Positions 8,012-17,121 of a stretch of DNA of 64,000 nt are shown here, piece after piece. Positions within the stretch are counted from its first letter, which is position 1. The number at the start of each line of letters is the position of its first letter. Source of the DNA: Pirellulaceae bacterium (GTDB lineage: Bacteria; Planctomycetota; Planctomycetia; Pirellulales; Pirellulaceae); contig BPJU01000012.1 in assembly GCA_026004775.1 (NCBI GenBank), positions 1 to 64,000 of the forward strand, in the 5' to 3' direction. Under the pieces are notes generated by a model that made no database searches, was not told the origin of the DNA, and saw only the letters and a list, made by a program, of their open reading frames with translations. Made by a program: the position numbers and the translations under genes.

Positions 8012-11000
8012 TCAGCCCGACGATTTGGACTCAGCCAACTTCCGCTGGAATTCCGCCAACCCTTCGGCGCGCTCCCCCAATGCCTTCTGAACTTCCCGCA
8101 ACAGCCGGTCGTATTTTTCCCGAAACTGATCACCACCCAACTCCGGGTACAGCCGATACGTGAACCAGATATCCTGTTTGGCCATTTCCAAGTAACGCTT
8201 TTGCTGGTTGGCATCCTTGACGCTGCGGGCATATTCAAACCGGCACTCGGCCAGTGCCAATCGCGATTCGAAAAACACCTGCTGGAATTCCTGGTGCCCC
8301 GCCGTCAGTTTGCCGATCTTGCCCCACCCCCAGATGATGTTGCTGGGAGGTTGTGCTTTTGGGTCGGGACGGTCTCCAACCATCGCCTTGATGTACATCT
8401 GCTGCTGCCCGGGCATCTTGGCCCACTGCTGCAAAGTGCGGGCCGCCTCGACTTGCACCGACAATGCCGTATTGTGTACCGACAAGATCTCTGCCCAGGT
8501 GTTCATCGCGTTTTGGTAGTCGCCGATGCGCCGCAAGCACATAGCCAAACGCATCTGGAGCAACAGTTTGTTGCGAGGCTCGGGCAAGAATTGGGGATTT
8601 CGCTCCGCTTCGTCGAGCATCCCCCGCAACAGCTCCACAGCCCGCCGATAGAACTGATTGGCCGTCTGGGGAGCCACCGGGGAATCCGGCACATCGAACG
8701 ATTCGGCCAGTGTAGCAAACGTTTCCGCAACCCACTGGCGGATCTGGAAATCCTGAGCTTCGGAAGCGAGTTCCTGAAGGAAAACCTCGAACCCTTTAGC
8801 CAGATCCAGGCGCTCGCGATCCGAAGCGATTTCCAGTTGCTGTTTCAACTCGCGAGCCATGGTCAGATAGATGGCCACCAGCCTCTGGGCGGCATCCGGG
8901 CCGCCTCCTACCGATTGTTTCAGCTCGGCCATTACCTGCTTGGCCTTTTGTACTGCCTGGTCCGGTTTGTCACCGGCAACCATGGTTCCCAGGTAAGCGC
9001 GCAACGCCGTTCGGTATGTCTCTTCGGCGACACCCGGCTGTTCGGTAATCGGATCTTTGGCGCGCACCAGCGCCAGCGGGCCGAACTGAGGATGTTCAAG
9101 AAGCGTGACCGCCTCTTGCGGGCGCTGCGTTTCCAGGTAGAGCTGCGACAAGGCGAGGGCGGCGAGCAGCAACGAGTTGTCGCGGCGTCCGCCTTGCTGT
9201 ACGCGTTGCAGTCCGGCCGCCAATACCTTCTCGGCTTGGTCCCGGTACTGATCCAACTGCCGCTGCTTCTCTGCCACGTCGGGGCCGCCCAGCTTCCCTT
9301 CCCGCTCCCCTTGCCGCAGTTGTGCCATCCCTTGCCGATAGGCCGCCCACAAGGCACGCCCCAACTTCAACTCGATCTCCGCCCGCTGAGGCATCGATTC
9401 GGGAATGGCCTGCAACCCCTGCCACGCCCGGTCAAAATCGCCTTCTTGCACGATGAACGGGATCAACGCATTCCAGGCATCGGCGGCCACCGGCTGGTCG
9501 GGCCATTGGCGGATGATCATCTCGGCCACTTGCCGCACCCGTTTGGCCGCGTCCTGCCGCTCGTTTTCACCAGCATCCGTGTAGAGTTTCACATAAGCAG
9601 CCAAGGCGATACTGGCGGCATCGCGGGAAATCGACTGCGCCGGATACTTCGACGCCAAAAAGCTTCCCAACACGGCAGCATCCAGGAAATCGTCGTTCAA
9701 ATAGCTGAGGTGGGCCAGCGAAAGCCGAGCCAGGTTGATCGTTTCCAAAGGGGTATCCGGCGCTGCCAACTGCAACACCAATCGATAATATCGGATGGCG
9801 TCGGCTCGGCGCGCCGCCACATCCTGTCGAGCCTTTTCCAGTTGCTGTAAAACTTCGTTGCGCACTTGCGGATCGGTCTCCTGAGCCAACCGTTCGGGCA
9901 GCGAGCGGGTAAGAAAGTCAGCCGTCTGCATCTGGGTATACGCATCCCGGGCAGCCTGGAGGGCTTCGTCGAGCGTTTTGGGCTCTGCACGCGATTGCTC
10001 GGCCGCATCCACACCGCGGATATCGGCCACCAACTGAAGCGCCGCCTCCTGAACCGGACTCGGATAGCGGGAAACTTCCACCGCCAAGTAGCGCGCCGAC
10101 CGCAGCAGTTCGGGGATTTGCCGGTTACCCGGATCTTTTTCTTTCAGAGAATCCGCGTAGCGCTTCTTGGCTAAGGCCAACTTGTAGCGCACCTGGAGAG
10201 CCATCGGATCGCGCTGTTCGGCCGGCCGCAACTGCTCCTGCCACTTTTCGGCTCGGGCGATCGCTTCGGCAAACAGATTCTGCGACGGATCCAACCAACA
10301 ATCCATGGCTCCCGAAAGAGCCTCCGTATGCAACGCCCGCAAATCCGGACTGTTCGTATCATCGAGCAATTCGGTATACAGCCCGATGGCTTCTTTCCAT
10401 TTTTCTTGTTTCTGCCGGCAGCGGGCCATCGCCAACTTGGCGACAAGACCAGCAGCCAGCGTGCGATACTTTTCGCTTATCTGTTGGAAAGCGGCGTACG
10501 CCTCTTCCAATGCCTGCTGCCGCTGCGGCGAACCAGGAGCAAAGGTTTCGGCCCGCTCTTCCAGTACCTGAGCGGCCAGCATTTGGGCCTGCAAGTAATC
10601 TTTGCGCAACTGGTCCCGCCGCTCCTCCTGCTCGCGCTCCTGCGGTGAATACCGCCGGTTGTTGATCGGTTCCAATCGAGCCCGCAGATCCTGTTGGGCT
10701 TCCTGGAACAGCTGTTGAGCCTGATCCAAAAAAGCGCGGGCCTCGGCCAACAATCCGGCATCATTTTGTTTCTTGCGAGCCTGCTCGATCCGCGACTGGC
10801 CGCGCAGGTAAAGCAGTGCTCCTAATTGATTACGAGCCGCCAGTGCCAGGCGGTGATTCGGATCCTGGGCGATGAATCGCTTGAGGGCCGCATCGGCACG
10901 ATCCAGCAGTTGTTCCCGCGCGCGCAGATCCAGCTCCGTGCCGGCCACCGCAATCAGCGTCATCCCCCGCTCATAATCCAACACCTGCCGGAATGCCACC

Positions 11001-11185
11001 GGCGCCAGCGAGCTCCGCTCCATTTGGTCCAAATAATCAAGAGCCGTGTCGTAGTAGCCGGCGTTGCGCAGCGCTTCGAGAAACTCTGTGGCCGGCTCGC
11101 CGGCAACCACCCTTGGCGGCGCCATGGCAAACACCAGCCACCCCACAACGGCCGCCATCACCAACCTCGCACCTGATCGGCTCAT
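8012..11185 (-). CDS. Very large secreted TPR-repeat protein
   Basis: 1,057 residues from the ATG at 11185, which follows AGGAAGGGG and opens a clear signal peptide (MSRSGARLVMAAVVGWLVFA). A reading from 11326 would bury the signal. The mature protein is helical, rich in Gln, Arg, Ala and Glu, with many degenerate TPR units such as YYDTALDYLDQME, EAYAAFQQISEKYRTLAAGL and RIGDYQNAMNTWAEIL. No catalytic motif was found. It is the first gene of the TPR-TPR-ExbB-ExbD-ExbD run (65 bases before the next start), so a role as a periplasmic scaffold for the Exb motor is likely but inferred. Confidence 0.85.
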   Translation of the reverse strand: MSRSGARLVMAAVVGWLVFAMAPPRVVAGEPATEFLEALRNAGYYDTALDYLDQMERSSLAPVAFRQVLDYERGMTLIAVAGTELDLRAREQLLDRADAALKRFIAQDPNHRLALAARNQLGALLYLRGQSRIEQARKKQNDAGLLAEARAFLDQAQQLFQEAQQDLRARLEPINNRRYSPQEREQEERRDQLRKDYLQAQMLAAQVLEERAETFAPGSPQRQQALEEAYAAFQQISEKYRTLAAGLVAKLAMARCRQKQEKWKEAIGLYTELLDDTNSPDLRALHTEALSGAMDCWLDPSQNLFAEAIARAEKWQEQLRPAEQRDPMALQVRYKLALAKKRYADSLKEKDPGNRQIPELLRSARYLAVEVSRYPSPVQEAALQLVADIRGVDAAEQSRAEPKTLDEALQAARDAYTQMQTADFLTRSLPERLAQETDPQVRNEVLQQLEKARQDVAARRADAIRYYRLVLQLAAPDTPLETINLARLSLAHLSYLNDDFLDAAVLGSFLASKYPAQSISRDAASIALAAYVKLYTDAGENERQDAAKRVRQVAEMIIRQWPDQPVAADAWNALIPFIVQEGDFDRAWQGLQAIPESMPQRAEIELKLGRALWAAYRQGMAQLRQGEREGKLGGPDVAEKQRQLDQYRDQAEKVLAAGLQRVQQGGRRDNSLLLAALALSQLYLETQRPQEAVTLLEHPQFGPLALVRAKDPITEQPGVAEETYRTALRAYLGTMVAGDKPDQAVQKAKQVMAELKQSVGGGPDAAQRLVAIYLTMARELKQQLEIASDRERLDLAKGFEVFLQELASEAQDFQIRQWVAETFATLAESFDVPDSPVAPQTANQFYRRAVELLRGMLDEAERNPQFLPEPRNKLLLQMRLAMCLRRIGDYQNAMNTWAEILSVHNTALSVQVEAARTLQQWAKMPGQQQMYIKAMVGDRPDPKAQPPSNIIWGWGKIGKLTAGHQEFQQVFFESRLALAECRFEYARSVKDANQQKRYLEMAKQDIWFTYRLYPELGGDQFREKYDRLLREVQKALGERAEGLAEFQRKLAESKSSG

Positions 11186-11405
11186 CAGACCCCTTCCTCG
11201 CTGCACTTCCTGCCGCTCAACAGCCACACACCCGTCAATAAGACGCTCATCGTTCATTGTCCCCAACCGGCCACCAATGTAAAGTGTCTGGTAGAGCTTG
11301 CAAGCAACCAAGCGCCGTGCAAGCAATCACAGCCCGTCAAACCGGCACTTTCGGTATGGTCATTGTTGCAAGCAAGTAGGGTGGGCCCGGGAGATTCGTT
11401 CGCGG

Positions 11406-12710
11406 ATGGTGCGCATCGGCCGGCGTCAAACCGGATTGTTTGGAAGGCGAGCCTACAGCCGGCGGGACGAACGGTTGCGGCTGTTTCTATTGGTCATTGC
11501 GTTCATGACCGTGTGCGTTCTTATCGAAAGGGCCCGCGATCCGCGGTACTACGCTTGGCTCTTCGCCGTGGGAGCGACGGATCGAGCGGCAACGGAGGCC
11601 GGCGGCAACGCACGACAATCGGCGACCAATTCTCCCCCGCCCGCCGATTTTCCGGATCTGCCTCGCCTGGCCACCCCGCCGCCGCACGACTCGCCCAGCG
11701 AACTCGCTAGGCTTGACGTCGCCGAGCGGCAACTTTGGAAGGATGCCTGGCAGTATGTGGCCGAGACGCTGGCCGCAGCGGACGCCGACTTGTGGGGTGA
11801 TCTTTTACTTGCGCTGCGCAACCAGAGCGACCTCGACCCGTCGTGGGCCATCAGCGTTCCCACACTTCTGGACGATATCAGCCGCAGTTTGGAGCATTAT
11901 GTCGAGCACGCCCGGCAAACGCTCCGTATCGAAGACCTCCAAGAGAGGTCCGCCTGGCTCAAAAGGCTCGAGCGATTGCAGACCGATTGGCAACAGTCGT
12001 TGCGCCCGTGGATCGAAGAGCAATTCGTCCAGCGACAACCCGCTGTCGACTCGGCCGTCAAAAGCAGCCTCGACCTGATCCAGGAGTCACTCGATGCGCG
12101 GCTGTTGGCTGAGGTTCGCGATGTGGCGTTCTTTTCCAATGCCGAAAGTGCCTGTTGGTTCCGGCTGTGGGAAAAGAGATCCCAGGGCAAGCAGACAGAG
12201 AGCCGGCCGGTGCTGATCGACGAGTTGATGCGGCAGCCGAAGGAGTTTCGTGGCAGGTTGGTCCGGTTATCAGGGGAAGTGCGGCGCGTGCAGCATGCCC
12301 AGGCTCCGGTAAACCCCTTGGGCATCCAGTCCTATTATGTGGTGTGGGCCCGCTGTACCGGCTCGCCGCAGCCGCTGTGTGTGTACGTCGCCGGGCCGGT
12401 GACAGGCCTTCCAGAAGTGCCGCTCGGTTCCTGGAGCCAAGAACTACGCGTTGCGGCATCACTGGAGGGCGTATTTTTCAAGCTCGTATCGTACCGGTCG
12501 CAACGGGGATTGGACGTAGCTCCGGTATTAATCGCCGGACGTATCGAACCTCAGGTGGAACAACCATCCCCAGCCGACAGCATGCTCCAGCCCGGGTGGC
12601 TTGTCCTGGTAAGTGCCGTGGTCGGGGTAGGGGTTGCCATGGTAATCTGGCGGCTTACGTCGCGTCGAGCGACACATAGAGACACTCGCCGAGAACGAGA
12701 AGACCGTTGA
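11406..12710 (+). CDS. Hypothetical protein with two membrane segments
   Basis: 434 residues from the ATG at 11406. One hydrophobic segment is near residues 25-40 (LFLLVIAFMTVCVLI) and one near the C-terminus (GWLVLVSAVVGVGVAMVIW). In between is a large soluble domain with a beta-rich part (RLVRLSGEVRRVQHA, IQSYYVVWARCTGSPQPLCV) that resembles an OB-like or NfeD-like fold; this is only an impression. I do not recognise the family. It is divergent from the large TPR gene and 15 bases upstream of a DUF420-like gene, with which it probably forms an operon. Confidence 0.75.
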   Translation: MVRIGRRQTGLFGRRAYSRRDERLRLFLLVIAFMTVCVLIERARDPRYYAWLFAVGATDRAATEAGGNARQSATNSPPPADFPDLPRLATPPPHDSPSELARLDVAERQLWKDAWQYVAETLAAADADLWGDLLLALRNQSDLDPSWAISVPTLLDDISRSLEHYVEHARQTLRIEDLQERSAWLKRLERLQTDWQQSLRPWIEEQFVQRQPAVDSAVKSSLDLIQESLDARLLAEVRDVAFFSNAESACWFRLWEKRSQGKQTESRPVLIDELMRQPKEFRGRLVRLSGEVRRVQHAQAPVNPLGIQSYYVVWARCTGSPQPLCVYVAGPVTGLPEVPLGSWSQELRVAASLEGVFFKLVSYRSQRGLDVAPVLIAGRIEPQVEQPSPADSMLQPGWLVLVSAVVGVGVAMVIWRLTSRRATHRDTRREREDR

Positions 12711-12725
12711 GAGAGGATCGGGGCT

Positions 12726-13232
12726 TTGAGCGGATGGCGTTGGATGGTTTTGGCTACCGGCTGGCTCGGCACTCGCGGTTCCTGGATGCTGGACTTTGTT
12801 GCCGTGGCCATGCTGGTGGTCCTGCCGGTGCTGGCCTGGAGTGTCTTTCTGGCCAAAGTCCAAGGCCGCTATCTTTGGCACAAGCGCATTCAACTGGCTC
12901 TGGCAGGGACTCTGTTAGTTACCATCGCCCTTTTTGAATACGATATGCGGATGGTCACCGACTGGCGCTCGTTGGCTTCCCATTCACCCTACTGGAACGT
13001 CCGGGGCGTGAATGTGGTGGCCTGGGCGTTGGGCGTACACCTGTCGGTGGCTGTGCCGACGGCGATTTTATGGATTGTGGTGGTGGTCGGAGCGTTGCGC
13101 GGTTTTGGTCATCCGCCGAGGCCAACCGGCCACAGCCGCCGGCACCGCACGCTGGGGTGGGCGGCCGTCACCGGTATGGCGCTGACGGCCGTCACCGGCT
13201 GGATCTTCTATTGGATGGCGTTCGTTGCTTGA
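12726..13232 (+). CDS. DUF420-like membrane protein
   Basis: 168 residues with four or five membrane segments. Conserved histidines of the DUF420 family are visible in YLWHKRIQLALAG, GVHLSVAVPTAI and HRTLGWAAVTGMALTAVTGW. DUF420 proteins often accompany respiratory oxidase assembly genes, but no oxidase gene is next to this one. The start is uncertain: TTG at 12726 follows GAGAGGATCGGGG, while the first ATG is at 12744. It follows the preceding gene by 15 bases and overlaps the 3' end of leuA, on the other strand, by 25 bases. Confidence 0.75.
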   Translation: MSGWRWMVLATGWLGTRGSWMLDFVAVAMLVVLPVLAWSVFLAKVQGRYLWHKRIQLALAGTLLVTIALFEYDMRMVTDWRSLASHSPYWNVRGVNVVAWALGVHLSVAVPTAILWIVVVVGALRGFGHPPRPTGHSRRHRTLGWAAVTGMALTAVTGWIFYWMAFVA

Positions 13233-14794
13233 ACCGGTCCGTCGGACGTGGTGGCTGAGGTGGTCGCCGCATCTTTTTTCGTGAGGACAATGCGGTTGAT
13301 CGCATCGAGCAGCGCTTTGATCGTGGCTTCAACCGTATCGGTCGATACGCCCCGACCACGATACGTGTCGCCTTCGTGTTCTACCTCCAGCGTCGCTTCG
13401 CCTTGCGCGTCCCGGCCGATAGTAGCACTCCGCACATGAAAATCCTTGCACACCACCGGCACGCCTGTGATCCGCTCCACCGCCCAGAAAGCCGCATCGA
13501 TCGGTCCGTCCCCCATGGAACATTCTTCGGTGAAGTGCTGCTGTCCGCGCCGCAACGTCAACCGTATGCTGGGTGACTCGTTCGTGCCGGAGCTGACCCG
13601 GAACGAAACCAGTGACCACTCCTCGTGCGGCACCGAGCGGATCTGGTTTTCGATCAGCGCCACCAGATCGCCGTCGTAAATCTCTTTCTTCTTGTCGGCA
13701 AGCAACTTGAATTGTTCAAATACGCGCTGTAACTGTTCGCCGGTGAGGCGATAGCCAAGCGCTCGGGCACGATCGGCCAGCGCCGCACGCCCGCTGTGCT
13801 TGCCTAACACCAGATCGGTCTTCGACCAGCCGACATCCTCCGGTCGCATGATTTCGTACGTGGTGCGTTCTTTGAGCAACCCGTCCTGGTGGATACCCGC
13901 TTCGTGAGCGAAGGCGTTGCGCCCCACGATCGCCTTGTTGCGCTGGACGGCCACGCCGGTGATCGTGGAAACCAGACGACTCGTCGGTACCAAACGCCTG
14001 GTGTTGATCCGCGTGGCACACTGGTAGTAATCGGCCCGCGTGCGCAGAGCCATCACCACCTCTTCCAATGCACAGTTGCCCGCACGCTCACCTATCCCGT
14101 TGATTGTGCACTCGACCTGCCCCGCTCCGTTCTCAATGGCCGCCAGGCTGTTGGCCACCGCCAGGCCCAGATCGTTGTGGCAATGCACGCTGATCGTCGC
14201 TCGATCAATGTTGGGAACCGAATTCATCAAGAACGCAATCGTTTCGCCCATCTGCTTGGGCACGGCATATCCGACCGTATCGGGAATGTTGATCGTGGTG
14301 GCTCCGGCCCGGATCGCCGCTTCCACCACTTCAGCCAGGAAGTCGCGTTCGGTGCGAGCCGCATCTTCCGGCGAGAATTCGACGTCATCGCAGTACGACA
14401 AGGCCCGCTCCACACCACGCACCGCCCGCTCGAGGATCTCCTCGCGCGTCATCTTCAGTTTGAACTGGCGGTGGATGGCACTGGTGGCCAAAAAGACATG
14501 GATGCGAGGACTTTCCGCATGTTTCAGCGCTTCCCACGCCCGGTCGATGTCCTGGTCATTACAGCGGGCAAGCCCACAAATCGTTACCCCTCGAAATGTT
14601 GACGCAATTTGCCGTACCGCTTCGAAATCTCCCGGCGAAGCAATCGGAAAACCGGCTTCGATAATGTCGACGTTCAAGTCGACAAGAGCCTGGGCTACTT
14701 CCAGTTTTTCCTGCAAATTCATACTGCAGCCCGGCGACTGCTCGCCGTCACGCAGCGTCGTGTCGAAAATCTTGATCATCCGCAATTCGCCCAT
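13208..14794 (-). CDS. leuA: 2-isopropylmalate synthase
   Basis: 528 residues. It condenses acetyl-CoA with 2-oxoisovalerate, the first committed step of leucine synthesis. The catalytic barrel carries DTTLRDGEQSPG near residue 10 and the metal ligands of SVHCHNDLGLAVANS; FAHEAGIHQDGLLKE is the communicating loop. A C-terminal LeuA allosteric dimer domain (about residues 390-510) should allow leucine feedback. AGGAG lies 7 bases before the ATG. The 5' leader has a transcription attenuator with a Leu-rich leader peptide, so expression is probably also controlled by leucyl-tRNA charging. leuB is 6.5 kb away, so the pathway is not one operon here. Confidence 0.96.
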   Translation of the reverse strand: MGELRMIKIFDTTLRDGEQSPGCSMNLQEKLEVAQALVDLNVDIIEAGFPIASPGDFEAVRQIASTFRGVTICGLARCNDQDIDRAWEALKHAESPRIHVFLATSAIHRQFKLKMTREEILERAVRGVERALSYCDDVEFSPEDAARTERDFLAEVVEAAIRAGATTINIPDTVGYAVPKQMGETIAFLMNSVPNIDRATISVHCHNDLGLAVANSLAAIENGAGQVECTINGIGERAGNCALEEVVMALRTRADYYQCATRINTRRLVPTSRLVSTITGVAVQRNKAIVGRNAFAHEAGIHQDGLLKERTTYEIMRPEDVGWSKTDLVLGKHSGRAALADRARALGYRLTGEQLQRVFEQFKLLADKKKEIYDGDLVALIENQIRSVPHEEWSLVSFRVSSGTNESPSIRLTLRRGQQHFTEECSMGDGPIDAAFWAVERITGVPVVCKDFHVRSATIGRDAQGEATLEVEHEGDTYRGRGVSTDTVEATIKALLDAINRIVLTKKDAATTSATTSDGPVQATNAIQ

Positions 14795-14843
14795 CAGCGG
14801 TCTCCTTTGGCGAGTCGGCTACCGTTGGCTCGTTGTGTCCAAC

Positions 14844-14871
14844 AAAAAACCCCGAGCCTGTTTTCTCGGGG
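14844..14871 (-). terminator. Attenuator terminator in the leuA leader
   Basis: On the minus strand CCCCGAG (14871-14865) and CTCGGGG (14856-14850) form a perfect 7-bp stem with an 8-base loop, followed at once by six T (14849-14844). It lies in the leader of leuA, 50 bases before the ATG, where a plain terminator would make no sense unless conditional. The 5' arm shares CCCC with an alternative antiterminator pairing. Confidence 0.85.
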
Positions 14872-14916
14872 TTGCTGCAATCGCTCGGTTTTGTACGATT
14901 CGGCGCAAACAACCCC
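14868..14916 (-). promoter_or_regulatory. Antiterminator of the leuA attenuator
   Basis: On the minus strand GGGGTTG (14916-14910) begins two bases after the leader-peptide stop codon. It is perfectly complementary to CAACCCC (14874-14868), whose CCCC belongs to the terminator 5' arm. The two structures are mutually exclusive. A ribosome that reaches the stop would cover GGGGTTG and let the terminator form; one stalled at the Leu codons would leave it free. The pairing is visible; the mechanism is inferred from known amino-acid attenuators. Confidence 0.75.
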
Positions 14917-14918
14917 CG

Positions 14919-14984
14919 CTACCAGGCTAGCCGGCTTAGTCCGCGTAGCATCGAGCGTAGCTGGAGGGTTGTTGCCACTGCCAT
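14919..14984 (-). CDS. Leucine leader peptide (leuA attenuator)
   Basis: A 21-residue ORF, MAVATTLQLRSMLRGLSRLAW, with five leucines, four of them encoded by CTA (the other CTC). CTA is unexpected in a GC-rich genome and recalls the CTA run of the enterobacterial leu leader. AAGGTGG is 11 bases upstream of the ATG; an in-frame GTG directly before the ATG would sit at 8 bases. The stop TAG is followed by the antiterminator arm. Short, but position, codons and downstream structures agree. Confidence 0.75.
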   Translation of the reverse strand: MAVATTLQLRSMLRGLSRLAW

Positions 14985-15163
14985 CACCGATCAATCCACC
15001 TTAAACCACGACACCGTACTTAAAAGAACCAGTCCACCTTGGCCACCCGCTACCACTTCGCCGCGTGGCCCCGCAGCTACTCGATCGCGCTTCATGGTAG
15101 CTGCTGCGTTCTTCCCGTCAATAGGCGACCCGCCAGCATTACCAGTCCCCCGGCGTTCGGGCA

Positions 15164-15745
15164 TTACGTCCCTTCCGCGGCACGCACCAGATTCTTCATC
15201 CGATGGCGCGCCCGGTACAGCGTCGGACCGATGCTGTTGACGGGCATTCCCGTTTCGGCACTGATCTCTTCGTAAGATTTGCCTTCCAAGTGGAATAGCC
15301 GCACGACGGCCGCCTCGTTCGGGGGTAGTTCGGAAAGCAATCGCTGCACTTCCTCGCGGTCGGCCCAACGCTGCTCTTCGGACGGGCCGGACGACTCAGC
15401 TTGTAACTCCTCCTCGGCCAACGCACTCAACGGTACGTGCGTCTTCCGCTGGAGTAATTCGCGCACTACTACCCGCCGGGCAATCACGGTCAAATAGGTC
15501 GCCAAACTGGATTGCCCACGGAACCGCCTCAGCACGGCAAAATCGTCGCGCAATAGTGCTAGAAACACTTCGGCAGCCAGATCTTCAACGTCCTGGTCCG
15601 TAAGCGGCAACGAGCGGCTACGGGCTGTGTGATGGATCACATGGCAAACCAACCCCAAAAATCGGTCCACGAACCGCTCCCACGCGCCTGGCTTCTTGGC
15701 CAAGCACCGCTCCAGCAGTTCGCGATCAATCGGGTGCAATGCCAC
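15164..15745 (-). CDS. ECF-type RNA polymerase sigma factor
   Basis: 193 residues from the GTG at 15745, chosen because AAGGGGA lies about 9 bases upstream; a longer in-frame reading to 15835 has no such site. Region 2 is seen in FVDRFLGLVCHVIHHTARSR and DVEDLAAEVFLALLRDD with YLTVIARRVV; region 4 is LLSELPPNEAAVVRLFHLEG then SYEEISAETGMPVNSIG, a helix-turn-helix. The region-2 insertion of a few residues is typical of planctomycete ECF groups. No anti-sigma gene is adjacent, so its signal is unknown. Confidence 0.88.
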   Translation of the reverse strand: MALHPIDRELLERCLAKKPGAWERFVDRFLGLVCHVIHHTARSRSLPLTDQDVEDLAAEVFLALLRDDFAVLRRFRGQSSLATYLTVIARRVVVRELLQRKTHVPLSALAEEELQAESSGPSEEQRWADREEVQRLLSELPPNEAAVVRLFHLEGKSYEEISAETGMPVNSIGPTLYRARHRMKNLVRAAEGT

Positions 15746-16442
15746 CGCTTGGTCCCCTTCGTTTCCGGCGACCCTCAAGCCGCTCTGGTCCGATCCTGGG
15801 GCGAGCGGAGAGGCTCCTGGTCGGCCTCGACGCAAGTGTCACGAATCGCAGATCGAAACCTACCAGCAAGTCCAAACAGTTTAACGACTTAGCCAAAAAA
15901 CTGAGTGCGGCAAGGATCCGTTCTGTCTGCCTTGAGCCACACGATTATTCTATGGCGGCACTCAAAATCGGACAAGTCAAAATGGGCAGGATAGCCGCAT
16001 TCGGGGTTCCTTGTCCGATTCGACGCCGACTACAACGAGCAGCCTCAAAACCCCGGGCTGCCCCCCACCGCCAGTGGAGCGACCAGCCCCCAACGCCAGC
16101 CGCTCCGTTCGTGTCTTGACGGCTAGCCCGACATTCTGACGCCGGCCGTTGGCCGAAAATTCCCACGTCCAAAAAGGTTTTCTCCAGTAGGCGTGCTCCC
16201 AGATCCCCCCGGCGCACCGCTTCCGCTCGGGCCGCGCGGCCACGGCCCCCCTCCAACCGATCGCCGCACGCATGCTTGCTAAAAGCGAATTCTGCAAGGG
16301 TGGGTTACTCGGCGCCCGGTAATTTGTTACAATTCTTTTGAAGATTGAGGGCTGGGGTTGGTCGATAACTTCCAGCACCTCGGTATTCCGTAGCACGTGA
16401 GTATCTCGGTCGGATCGCAGCCCGTCTGAGGAGTCCAGACGC
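15746..16442. other. Intergenic region between sigma factor and ferredoxin genes
   Basis: About 700 bases between divergent genes. No convincing ORF was found; the short frames here lack ribosome sites or family likeness. TACAAT at 16328-16333 could be a -10 box for the ferredoxin gene, with a leader of about 100 bases, but no -35 is clear. The rest shows nothing I can name. Confidence 0.4.
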
Positions 16443-16724
16443 ATGACCCATGTAGTCGCACAACCTTGTTTCAACTGCAAGTACACTGACTGTGTGGTTG
16501 TCTGCCCGGTGCAGTGCTTTTACGAGGGTGAACTGATGCTCTACATCCATCCGGATGAGTGCATCGACTGCGAAGCCTGCGTTCCGGAGTGTCCCGTGGA
16601 GGCGATCTTCCACGAGGATAACTTGCCCGAAGAGTGGAAGCCCTTCAAAGAATTGAACGCCGAAATGGCTCCGCAGTGCCCGGTGATCACCGAGAAGAAG
16701 GAACCTCTCGGGCCACCCCGTTAA
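16443..16724 (+). CDS. fdxA: 7Fe (3Fe-4S/4Fe-4S) ferredoxin
   Basis: 93 residues. The first cysteine set is [18 protein letters not shown], in the FdxA style (C-x7-C-x3-C-P), and the second is [12 protein letters not shown]. This arrangement fits one [3Fe-4S] and one [4Fe-4S] cluster, as in Azotobacter-type ferredoxin I, and a soluble low-potential electron-carrier role. The tail [20 protein letters not shown] is typical of the family. It is monocistronic, with a strong hairpin terminator about 135 bases downstream. Confidence 0.93.
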   Translation: MTHVVAQPCFNCKYTDCVVVCPVQCFYEGELMLYIHPDECIDCEACVPECPVEAIFHEDNLPEEWKPFKELNAEMAPQCPVITEKKEPLGPPR

Positions 16725-16860
16725 TTGCACCAGTAGCCCGCCGCACAGAGCGGTACCACGTCGCCAACCTTGATGGGGTTGCTGCGCGGGTGGTACGACA
16801 AGCCAGGTAGGCCCACTAGACACTCGCCGATCGGCACTTCTAGGGCTGAGAGAAAAGAAG

Positions 16861-16897
16861 GGACGGCTGGACTGTCGAGTCCAGTCGTCCTTTTTTT
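16861..16897 (+). terminator. Rho-independent terminator after the ferredoxin gene
   Basis: GGACGGCTGGACT and AGTCCAGTCGTCC form a 13-bp stem (one G-T pair) around a 4-base loop (16861-16890), followed by seven T. On the opposite strand the tail is CTTCTTTTCTC, so weak termination in the minus direction is also possible. Confidence 0.9.
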
Positions 16898-17121
16898 GGA
16901 ATGAGTGCGTTTCGACTCTGGACTTGTCAACTTGTCATCGTATGCCGTGGCCGGTCGGTCCGGGTGTTCCCTACTGGTTTGCCGGCGTACGGGTCGTTTG
17001 CTACCGCTAAGTGGGACAGCGCCATTTTGACAAACTGCGCAAGGCTCGCCCGACGTGAAACCTGAATTGGATGCGAGCCATTTTACCTGTTTCCTAAGAC
17101 GGCGCCGTCCAATGAAGGACC

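Noticed and set aside
8201-9850. A 549-codon open frame on the plus strand
   Set aside because: It lies entirely antisense to the large TPR gene, has no family likeness or ribosome site, and arises from the low stop density of GC-rich sequence.
14794-15000. T-box riboswitch upstream of leuA
   Set aside because: No T-box consensus or tRNA-specifier stem was seen; the Leu-rich ORF with alternative hairpins explains the terminator better.
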